Of a DNA stretch of 40,138 nucleotides, positions 1-7,176 are shown in pieces; position 1 is the stretch's first letter; each line of letters starts with the position of its first letter. A program made the translations under genes and the position numbers. The stretch is from Planctomycetota bacterium (GTDB lineage: Bacteria > Planctomycetota > Phycisphaerae > Tepidisphaerales > Tepidisphaeraceae): the NCBI GenBank assembly GCA_039182125.1, contig JBCDCH010000036.1, positions 1 to 40,138 of the forward strand. The letters run 5' to 3'. The notes beneath the pieces were generated by a model that ran no database searches, was not told where the DNA came from, and saw nothing but the letters and a program-made list of their open reading frames with translations.

Positions 1-398
1 ATCCCGATCAGCAGCAGCGGGACGATCGCCCCCGGCGTGCCAAAGCCCGCAACGCTCTCGAAGAACGCCGCAAGAAACAACGCCAGGAAAAAGAATCGTA
101 CCTGCCGATCTGGATGAACCGTTTCGAGGGACCGCTCCAACTCCCCCAACGCCCCGGTCTGCTCCATGACGACGTACAGCAGGATCGCCCCAACGACGAT
201 CATCAGGATCGTGAGCGTACCCCCGGCGGCATTGACCAGCGCACCAACCAGCGTCGCCCCGTCGCCGCCGTCGACGAAAAACAAACCGACCGTTACCGCG
301 AAGGCAAGTAACACGGCCTGCTTCACGCCCCACGTCAGGCTGAGGATCAGCAGCAGGATGATCGGAACGAACGGGAGGATGCCGGTGATCCAGGACAT
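1..398 (-). CDS. lctP: L-lactate permease (LctP/LldP family), N-terminal part, cut by window edge
   Basis: Only the first 132 codons are present; the gene runs off the left edge. The frame starts at ATG 398 with MSWITGILPFVPI and stays open. Several hydrophobic helices are visible (about residues 5-22, 27-45, 55-75 and 95-110). The signature FESVAGFGTPGAIVPLLL near the window edge matches the conserved AGFGTP region of L-lactate permeases, which are inner-membrane carriers that import lactate or glycolate, probably with protons. A GTG eight codons upstream is an alternative start, but the ATG places the first helix where the family usually has it. It is divergent from nnrE, with only 46 nt between the starts, so the two share a short promoter region. 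The family call is strong; the substrate is inferred. Confidence 0.85.
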   Translation of the reverse strand, partial: MSWITGILPFVPIILLLILSLTWGVKQAVLLAFAVTVGLFFVDGGDGATLVGALVNAAGGTLTILMIVVGAILLYVVMEQTGALGELERSLETVHPDRQVRFFFLALFLAAFFESVAGFGTPGAIVPLLLIG

Positions 399-444
399 GC
401 CGTCCGCATTGTTGGCACGCACATCCGGTCGTAATCTCTGGCAG

Positions 445-1064
<620 letters not shown>

Positions 1065-1068
<4 letters not shown>

Positions 1069-1769
1069 CGCTCCTCTCGGTGAACCTCAACAAGATCGCG
1101 ACGCTGCGGAACACCCGGGATGTCGGCTATCCCGACGTCGCACGCTTCGGCCGCATCGCGCTCGATGCCGGGGCACACGGGCTCACCGTCCACCCCCGGC
1201 CGGACGAGCGACACATCCGCGCGGCCGACGTGCCGATCATCGCCGGCGTCTGCAACGCCGCGGGTGTCGAGTTCAACATCGAGGGCAACCCTTTCGAAGG
1301 CCGGTTCATGGAGCACTGCCGTGAAGTGCGCCCGACGCAGGCGACGCTGGTTCCCGACACCCTGGAGCAATCGACCTCGGATCACGGCTGGGACTTCGCC
1401 GCCGACCGCGATCGCCTGACGCCGATCGTGGAGGAACTGCGTGAGCTCGGCTGCCGGGTCAGTGTCTTCGCCGATCACGACGCCGACATGGACGCCGCCG
1501 CCGCGACCGGGGCGGATCGGGTCGAGCTTTACACCGAGCCGTATGCCGCCGACCCGTCGATGCTGTCGAAGTTCGCCGCCGCCGCCGAGCGTGCCACCGC
1601 TGCCAGGCTGCACATCAACGCCGGGCACGACCTCAACCTCGACAACCTCGCCGCGTTCGGCGGCGCGGTGCCCGGCCTTCTCGAAGTCAGCATCGGCCAC
1701 GCCCTGATCGCCGACGCTTTGGAACTCGGCATGTTCGAAGCGGTCAAGCGGTATCTCCGTTGCCTGTAA
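1065..1769 (+). CDS. pdxJ: Pyridoxine 5'-phosphate synthase
   Basis: PdxJ condenses 1-deoxy-D-xylulose 5-phosphate with 3-amino-2-oxopropyl phosphate to give pyridoxine 5'-phosphate, the last ring-forming step of the DXP-dependent vitamin B6 pathway. The protein is 234 residues, close to the family norm, and is a TIM-barrel enzyme. Visible family segments are VNLNKIATLRNTR (6-18), DAGAHGLTVHPRPDERHI (34-51, with active-site His43), EFNIEGNP and LHINAGHDLNLDN. The start is GTG at 1065, inside the stop of nnrE (GTGA overlap). dapA follows after a 30-nt gap holding a palindrome. Confidence 0.93.
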
Positions 1770-1790
1770 GACAGGCTGTGCCCGCCCTAC
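1762..1790. repeat. Palindromic element at the pdxJ/dapA junction, diverged copy of the 7106-7168 element
   Basis: GCCTGT (1762-1767) and ACAGGC (1771-1776) form a 6-bp stem over a 3-nt loop around the pdxJ stop codon. The stretch 1771-1790 reads ACAGGCTGTGCCCGCCCTAC, which resembles the right arm of the sigma/kinase element (GTGCCTGCCCTAC, 7156-7168), ending in the same GCCCTAC. This suggests a dispersed palindromic repeat family, though this copy is diverged and the resemblance is by eye. Confidence 0.4.
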
Positions 1791-1799
1791 AGTCCCGCC

Positions 1800-2666
1800 A
1801 TGTTCAGCGGCGCACTCACCGCGTTGGTCACCCCGTTCAAAGACGGCAAGGTCGACGAAGCCAGGCTCATCGAGCAGGTCAAGTTCCAACTCGATGCCGG
1901 CATCGACGGCCTCGTCCCTGTTGGCACGACCGGCGAGAGCCCGACGCTCGACATGAACGAGCACAAGCGTGTCATTGAGATCGTCGTGGAGACCGCGGCC
2001 GGCCGGGTGCCGACCATCGCCGGGGCCGGCGGCAACTCGACCGAGGAAGCGCTCGAACTGCACAACCACGCGAAGGCCGTCGGTGCATCGGCCGCTCTCT
2101 CGGTGAACCCGTACTACAACAAGCCGACGCAGGAAGGTCTGTATCGGCACTTCATGAAGCTCGCTGACGCGATTCCGTTGCCGATCGTGTTGTACAACAT
2201 CCCCGGTCGCTGCGGGGTCAACATGTCGCCCGACACCATCGCCCGCCTCGCCGAACACCACGGCATCGTCGCAATCAAGGAAGCGACCGGCTCCTGCGAC
2301 CAAGCCTCGCAGATCCGACAACGCTGCGACCTGCCCATCCTCTCCGGCGACGACTCGCTCACGCTGCCGCTGATGAGCATCGGCGGCGTCGGCGTCATCA
2401 GCGTCGCGAGCAACCTGATCCCCAACAAGATCACCGCGATGGTCCGGCAGGCGGCCGACGGCGATTTCACAGCGGCGCGCGGCATCCACACGCAGGTTTT
2501 CCCGCTCTGCCAGGCCCTGTTTCTCGAAGGCAATCCGGGTGGCGTGAAGAAGGCGATGCAACTCCTCGGCCGCGACAGTGGCGAGATGCGGCTGCCGCTT
2601 TGGGAAGTTGGCGACGCGACGGCCGCCGCCATCAGGCACGCGTTGCAAGGGTTGGGGTTGCTGTGA
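1800..2666 (+). CDS. dapA: 4-hydroxy-tetrahydrodipicolinate synthase
   Basis: DapA condenses pyruvate with aspartate semialdehyde, the first committed step to diaminopimelate and lysine. The protein is 288 residues and ends normally. Active-site residues are all in place: Lys160 (GIVAIKEATG) forms the Schiff base with pyruvate, Tyr132 and Tyr106 belong to the catalytic triad, Arg137 binds the aldehyde substrate, and Thr43-Thr44 lie in GTTGES. Each sits one position before the E. coli numbering. The next gene, aroDE, starts at a GTG overlapping the dapA TGA by 4 nt, so they are very likely co-translated. Confidence 0.95.
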   Translation: MFSGALTALVTPFKDGKVDEARLIEQVKFQLDAGIDGLVPVGTTGESPTLDMNEHKRVIEIVVETAAGRVPTIAGAGGNSTEEALELHNHAKAVGASAALSVNPYYNKPTQEGLYRHFMKLADAIPLPIVLYNIPGRCGVNMSPDTIARLAEHHGIVAIKEATGSCDQASQIRQRCDLPILSGDDSLTLPLMSIGGVGVISVASNLIPNKITAMVRQAADGDFTAARGIHTQVFPLCQALFLEGNPGGVKKAMQLLGRDSGEMRLPLWEVGDATAAAIRHALQGLGLL

Positions 2667-4183
2667 CTCGACTGTGTGTGCCGATCTTCGTCCGGGGCAT
2701 CGAGCAGGCCCGCAAGGACATCGCCGGGGCGGTCGAAGCCGGGGCCGATGTGATCGAGCTGCGGCTCGACGCGATCGAATCCGAGGAAGATGTGCTCATC
2801 CTCACCGGCGGCTTCGACATCCCGTTCATCCTCACCGCCCGCACCATCCACGAAGGCGGCGAAGACACCCGCTCGGTCAGCGATCGGCTCTCGTTCCTGC
2901 GGGCTTGCCGTGAGGCGGTCGGCTCGGCCACGCACGTCGACATGGAAGCGGCCTCGCTGGAGCAACTCGCGCTCGGCGACTTGCCCGAAGCCGAGGAGTT
3001 GATGGCACTCGAGGAAGGCTCGCTCATCGCCTCGGCCCACGATTTCAAAGGCCGGCCCGCGACGCTGACCAAGCTCTTCGCGGAGCTGCGGTCGATGGGC
3101 GACATCCCCAAGGTTGCCTGGCAAGCACGCAGCATCCGCGACAACGTCGAAGCCTTCGAACTGCTCGAACAGGCCCCTGGCTCGATCGTGCTCTGCATGG
3201 GCGAAGCCGGGCTGATGTCGCGGGTGTTGGCGAAAAAGTTCGGAGCCTACCTCACCTTCGCATCGCTCCGCGACACCAGCGCCACCGCACCCGGACAGCC
3301 GACGATCGACGAACTTAAAACCCTCTACCGCTGGGACCGCATCGGTCGTCGCACGAAGGTCTTCGGCGTCGTAGCGGATCCGGTCGCGCACTCGATGTCG
3401 CCGGCGGTGCACAACGCTGCCTTCGACGCGACCGGCTACGACGGCGTCTACCTCCCAATGCTCGTGCAGGGTTCATACGAGTCTTTCAAAGCGTTCATGG
3501 AGACCGTCGCCCGGTTCACGCCCCTGCACCTGACCGGGCTGAGCGTGACGATCCCGCACAAGGAACACGCGCTGCGTTACCTCGATGAGATCGGCAGCAA
3601 CGTCGACCCGCTGGCTCGAACGATCGGCGCGGTCAACACCCTCGACCGCGTCGGCGAATCCTGGCACGGTCGCAACACCGACTGCGGCGCGATCGTCGAA
3701 AGCGTCGGTGACGTGGCCGGCAAGCATTGCGTGGTGCTCGGCGCGGGCGGTACGGCGCGGGCGGCGGTCGCCGGCATCCTCGACGCCGGCGGCAACGTCA
3801 CGCTGCTCAATCGCACACGCAGCCGGGCCGAGAAAATTGCCGACGACTTCCCCACGATCGACGTGGGTGATTGGGACGAGCGAGACACGGTGGCCGGCGA
3901 CGTGTACCTCAACACCACGTCGATCGGCATGTCACCAGACGTCGATGCTTCGCCCTACGACACGCTGCCGCCGATGGATGGCGCCACGGTGTTCGACGCG
4001 GTGTACAACCCGATCGAAACGCGCTTGCTACGAGAAGCACGGGTTGCCGGAGCGCGCACGGTGAGTGGGTTGGAAATGTTCGTCCGCCAGGCCGCCGCGC
4101 AATCCCGAGGTTGGACTGGCCTCGACGCACCGAACGACATCATGCGGGCCACCATCGAAGCCGCGCTGGATCAGCCGTCGTAG
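2663..4183 (+). CDS. aroDE: Bifunctional 3-dehydroquinate dehydratase (type I) / shikimate dehydrogenase
   Basis: A 506-residue fusion of two successive shikimate-pathway enzymes. Residues 1 to about 220 are a type I dehydroquinase: ELRLDAI, His126 (IASAHDFKG), the Schiff-base Lys150 (PKVAWQAR) and the GQP loop at 211-213. From about residue 230 to the end is a shikimate dehydrogenase: HSMSPAVHN (243-251), VTIPHK with catalytic Lys300, GRNTD with Asp340, the NADP-binding VVLGAGGTARA and a closing SGLEMFVRQA. The start GTG 2663 overlaps the dapA stop (GTGA); the frame stays open further upstream, but only inside dapA. The same domain order is known from plants, chlamydiae and planctomycetes. 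The 3' end overlaps the convergent yjbQ-like gene by 13 nt. Confidence 0.93.
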   Translation: MTRLCVPIFVRGIEQARKDIAGAVEAGADVIELRLDAIESEEDVLILTGGFDIPFILTARTIHEGGEDTRSVSDRLSFLRACREAVGSATHVDMEAASLEQLALGDLPEAEELMALEEGSLIASAHDFKGRPATLTKLFAELRSMGDIPKVAWQARSIRDNVEAFELLEQAPGSIVLCMGEAGLMSRVLAKKFGAYLTFASLRDTSATAPGQPTIDELKTLYRWDRIGRRTKVFGVVADPVAHSMSPAVHNAAFDATGYDGVYLPMLVQGSYESFKAFMETVARFTPLHLTGLSVTIPHKEHALRYLDEIGSNVDPLARTIGAVNTLDRVGESWHGRNTDCGAIVESVGDVAGKHCVVLGAGGTARAAVAGILDAGGNVTLLNRTRSRAEKIADDFPTIDVGDWDERDTVAGDVYLNTTSIGMSPDVDASPYDTLPPMDGATVFDAVYNPIETRLLREARVAGARTVSGLEMFVRQAAAQSRGWTGLDAPNDIMRATIEAALDQPS

Positions 4184-4605
4184 CTGTACGATCCGAAAAC
4201 TTTGACCATGACCTGCCGCGTACGAGGACCATCGAACTCGGCGAGGTAAATCCCCTGCCACCGGCCAAGCTGCAGCTTCCGACCTCGGGCAAACACGAAC
4301 GTTGCATTACCGACCATCGACGTCTTGAGATGACTGTCAGAGTTCCCCTCGGCGTGGCGGTAAAACGGCTCATCCTTCGGCACCAACTGGTCGAGCTTGG
4401 CCAGAAGATCATGACGCACGTCGGGATCGGCGTTCTCCTGGATCGTCACGCCGGCCGTTGTGTGAGGGACAAAAACGTGAACAACCGAACTATCGAGTTC
4501 GAGATTTGCCAGCACACTCTCGACCCTCTCGGTGATGTCGACAAACACGTTGCGAGCTTCCGTCTCGACATCGAAGGCGTAGGTCTTTGAGAGTTTCTCG
4601 GGCAT
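4171..4605 (-). CDS. YjbQ family protein (UPF0047)
   Basis: A 144-residue protein with the family's conserved HTTAGVTIQEN segment and the downstream HLKTSMVGN, GRWQGIYLAEFDGPR and VKVFG blocks. YjbQ proteins form compact trimers; E. coli YjbQ has weak thiamine-phosphate synthase activity in vitro, but the cellular role is not settled, so no specific reaction is assigned. It starts at ATG 4605 and ends inside the last codons of the convergent aroDE gene (13-nt overlap). cysS, on the same strand, ends 21 nt upstream of its start, so it may be the last gene of an ispF-cysS-yjbQ run. Confidence 0.85.
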   Translation of the reverse strand: MPEKLSKTYAFDVETEARNVFVDITERVESVLANLELDSSVVHVFVPHTTAGVTIQENADPDVRHDLLAKLDQLVPKDEPFYRHAEGNSDSHLKTSMVGNATFVFARGRKLQLGRWQGIYLAEFDGPRTRQVMVKVFGSYSYDG

Positions 4606-4626
4606 GGCGGCGTTATACCACGCCGA

Positions 4627-6030
4627 TTAGCCGATGTGCCAAGTCGTGCCGTCTTTGCCGTCCTCCAGCACGACACCGAGGTCGGCCAAGCGATCGCGGA
4701 TGGCGTCGGACGTGGCGAAATCCTTGGCCTTTCGCCGTTCCAGACGCAACTCGACGAACAAGTCGAGCAGCTTGCCAGTGAGATCGTCGCGGGTCGGCGG
4801 CGTGAGCAGATCGAGGCCGAGCAATCCGCCAAGTTCGCCGAGCGTCACCGCTGCCGCCGCGGCTTCGGTGTCGTCGGCGTGTTTGGCGATGGCGTTGTTC
4901 AGCTCGTGAAGTGCCGCGATCGCGCCGGCGGTGTTGAAGTCGTCGTCCATTGCGTCGGCGAACTTGCGCTGGGCCTCGGCGACCGCATTGGCAAGTCCGC
5001 CGACTTCGCCGGCTTCAACCTTGCTCAGACGCTCGGCGGTGCGGGCAAAGTTGGCCATGCCCTTCTTCGTCGCCTCGATCACGTCGTCGTGGAAGTCGAT
5101 CGGACTGCGGTAATGCGTGGCGAGAATGAGATAGCGCAGCGTCCGCGGTGTGTGCTGCTCGAAGAACTCGGCGGCGGAGATGACGTTGCCGATCGAGCCG
5201 GACATCTTTTCGTCCTTCCACTCGCCGCTGACCGCCTTGGTCTTCATGCGGGTCAGGCCGTTGTGGAGCCAGTACTTCGCGAACGGCTTGCCGGTCGCTC
5301 CCTCGCTCTGGGCGAGTTCGTTCTCGTGGTGCGGGAACATCAGGTCCAACCCGCCGCCGTGGATATCGAAGGACTCGCCGAGCAGCTTCATGCTCATCGC
5401 GCTGCACTCGATGTGCCAGCCAGGTCGGCCCTTGCCCCACGGACTGTCCCAGTTCGGCTCGTCCGGCTTCGCCGCTTTCCACAGGGCGAAGTCGCGCGGG
5501 TCGGTCTTGCCGTCGATGACGACGTCGCGGGTGGTGGCTTCGGCTTCGTCCGGGCGTCGGCCGCTGAGCTTGCCGTAGTCGGCGTCCTCGCTCACGTCGA
5601 AGTACACATTCCCATCACCGGCGTACGCCTTGCCGTTGGCGATGAGACGCTCGCAGAGCTTGATGATGTCGGCGATGTGGTCCGTGGCACGCGGGTAGGC
5701 GTCGACGGTGTCGATGCCGAGCGCGATCAGCGCCGCCTTGTACTCCGCTTCGTACCTGGTCACGAGCGACTCGACGCTGACGCCGAGCTCGTTGGCCTTG
5801 TTGATGAGCTTGTCCTCGACATCGGTGATGTTGGTGACCCAGGTGACGACGTACCCGCGATGGGTGAGCCAGCGCTTGATCGCGTCGAAGATGACCGGGC
5901 CGACCATGTGGCCGACGTGCGGCGGCTTGTACACGGTCGGGCCGCAGAGATACATCCCGACCTTGCCGGGTTCGACCGGCTCGAACGTCTCCTTGCGTCG
6001 GGTGAGCGTGTTGTGGATGCGGAGGCTCAT
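4627..6030 (-). CDS. cysS: Cysteine--tRNA ligase
   Basis: A class I aminoacyl-tRNA synthetase of 467 residues, within the usual 460-500, that charges tRNA-Cys in the cytosol. The HIGH motif is present as HVGH (38-41), preceded by the zinc-binding Cys29 in CGPTVY. The other zinc-site segments are WHIECSAM and HGGGLDLMFPHHENE. The KMSKS loop is KMSGS at 275-279. The ATG at 6030 shares one base with the stop of ispF (TGATG), so the two are probably translationally coupled. The open frame extends upstream into ispF, but MSLRIHNTLTRRKETFEP is the canonical N-terminus. Confidence 0.95.
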   Translation of the reverse strand: MSLRIHNTLTRRKETFEPVEPGKVGMYLCGPTVYKPPHVGHMVGPVIFDAIKRWLTHRGYVVTWVTNITDVEDKLINKANELGVSVESLVTRYEAEYKAALIALGIDTVDAYPRATDHIADIIKLCERLIANGKAYAGDGNVYFDVSEDADYGKLSGRRPDEAEATTRDVVIDGKTDPRDFALWKAAKPDEPNWDSPWGKGRPGWHIECSAMSMKLLGESFDIHGGGLDLMFPHHENELAQSEGATGKPFAKYWLHNGLTRMKTKAVSGEWKDEKMSGSIGNVISAAEFFEQHTPRTLRYLILATHYRSPIDFHDDVIEATKKGMANFARTAERLSKVEAGEVGGLANAVAEAQRKFADAMDDDFNTAGAIAALHELNNAIAKHADDTEAAAAAVTLGELGGLLGLDLLTPPTRDDLTGKLLDLFVELRLERRKAKDFATSDAIRDRLADLGVVLEDGKDGTTWHIG

Positions 6031-6500
6031 CACGCGGACTCTAGGAGCACCACCACCTGGGCCGCGATCGCTTCGCCGCGGCCGATGGCGTCGAGGCCTT
6101 CGTTGGTGCCGGCTTTCACGTTCACCGGGGCGTCGAGCATCCCCCCAATCGCGTCGCGAATCGCGGCCTTGAACGGATACAGCTTCGGCCGCTCGGCGTG
6201 GATCATGCAATCGGCGTTGGCCACGGTGTAGCCGGCCTCGCGGACCCGCCGCAGCGCCTCCTCCACGAACACCCGGCTCTCGGCATCTCGCCAACGCTCA
6301 TCACTCGGCGGGAACAGATCACCGATATCCCCCGCCCCGATCGCCCCGAGCAAGGCGTCGGTCAACGCATGGAGCACCACGTCGCCGTCGGAGTGGGCGA
6401 TGGCGGACATCTCCTCGCTGACGACCACGCCGCCGAGCACGAGCTTGCCGCCGCTTCGAAGTTTGTGAATGTCATGGCCGAGGCCGATGCGGATTCGCAT
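6030..6500 (-). CDS. ispF: 2-C-methyl-D-erythritol 2,4-cyclodiphosphate synthase
   Basis: IspF makes the cyclic diphosphate intermediate of the MEP route to isoprenoids, releasing CMP. The 156-residue length is typical. Zinc ligands are Asp10 and His12 (GHDIHK) and His44 in the segment HSDGDVVLHALTDALLGA. The C-terminal signature NVKAGTNEGLDAIGRGEAIAA is also seen. The start is ATG 6500 (MRIRIGLGHDIHK); no closer alternative is convincing. It is head-to-head with the sigma-factor gene and lies upstream of cysS with a 1-nt overlap. Confidence 0.95.
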   Translation of the reverse strand: MRIRIGLGHDIHKLRSGGKLVLGGVVVSEEMSAIAHSDGDVVLHALTDALLGAIGAGDIGDLFPPSDERWRDAESRVFVEEALRRVREAGYTVANADCMIHAERPKLYPFKAAIRDAIGGMLDAPVNVKAGTNEGLDAIGRGEAIAAQVVVLLESA

Positions 6501-6524
6501 GGGGATGTGTGGTATGTTGCTTGG

Positions 6525-7109
6525 GTGCCGGAGGAAAACGGACAGGCCGACCCATCGACGCCCGACGATCGGCTCGTCGAACTGTACGAGAAAATGCGGC
6601 GTGTCGCCTCCACGATGATGCGGCACGAATCCTCCAGCCACACGCTCCAAACGACCGCGCTCGCCAACGAAGCCTACATGCGTCTGCAGCGGGACCGACA
6701 GGTGAAGTGGCAGGACGACGGGCAGTTCTTCGGTGCCGCCGCGGAGGCGATGCGGCGGGTGCTCATCGACCACGCCCGCAAGCATCTTGCCGCCAAACGC
6801 GGCGGCAACAGCACGGATGGGAACAAACGCCGAGCACGCAAGGTCAGCTTCGACGTCGTCCAACTCGCCGCCGAGGATGACGTGGATCAGCTCGTCGATC
6901 TGAACGATGCGCTCGAAGCACTCGCCGCCGAGGACGAGCGGTCGGCCGAGGTCGTGCGGCTGAGGATTTTCGCCGGTCTCGAAGTCGAGAAGATCGGCGA
7001 CGTGCTCGGCATCAGCGAACGCACCGTGCGTCGGGAGTGGACCTTCGCGAAGACCTGGCTTTACGACCGCCTGTCCGGTGGCGACGACGAGTCACGCGAC
7101 ACCTCGTAG
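6525..7109 (+). CDS. ECF-type RNA polymerase sigma factor (planctomycete TIGR02999-like)
   Basis: About 194 residues with the sigma-70 region 2 pattern (HTLQTTALANEAYMRL, then AMRRVLIDHARKHLAAKRGG) and a region 4 helix-turn-helix (EVVRLRIFAGLEVEKIGDVLGISERTVRREW). This arrangement matches the ECF subgroup common in planctomycetes, where the gene is often followed by a Ser/Thr kinase, as here. The start is uncertain: GTG 6525 (MPEENGQADPS) avoids overlap with ispF and gives a typical length, while ATG 6474 and GTG 6507 are in the same frame. No transmembrane anti-sigma gene is adjacent; activity may instead be set by the neighbouring kinase. The stop codon lies inside the palindromic repeat at 7106-7168. 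Confidence 0.85.
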   Translation: MPEENGQADPSTPDDRLVELYEKMRRVASTMMRHESSSHTLQTTALANEAYMRLQRDRQVKWQDDGQFFGAAAEAMRRVLIDHARKHLAAKRGGNSTDGNKRRARKVSFDVVQLAAEDDVDQLVDLNDALEALAAEDERSAEVVRLRIFAGLEVEKIGDVLGISERTVRREWTFAKTWLYDRLSGGDDESRDTS

Positions 7110-7168
7110 GGCAGGCACGGCCTGCCACCTCGATGACGCACGCATTCGGCAGGCAGTGCCTGCCCTAC
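7106..7168. repeat. Large inverted repeat between sigma factor and kinase genes
   Basis: The 21-nt arms at 7106-7126 and 7148-7168 are reverse complements with one mismatch, separated by 21 nt. Each arm is also nearly palindromic (core GCAGGCA-GTGCCTGC). The left arm contains the TAG stop of the sigma gene, and the right arm ends 8 nt before the kinase ATG. In RNA this would form a long hairpin across the translation start region of the kinase. There is no trailing T run, so it is not a standard intrinsic terminator. A related sequence lies at 1762-1790. Confidence 0.75.
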
Positions 7169-7176
7169 GAAAAACG

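Noticed and set aside
4636-6231. A 531-codon open frame on the plus strand opposite cysS and ispF
   Set aside because: It is a shadow of cysS/ispF with no motif and composition typical of antisense frames.
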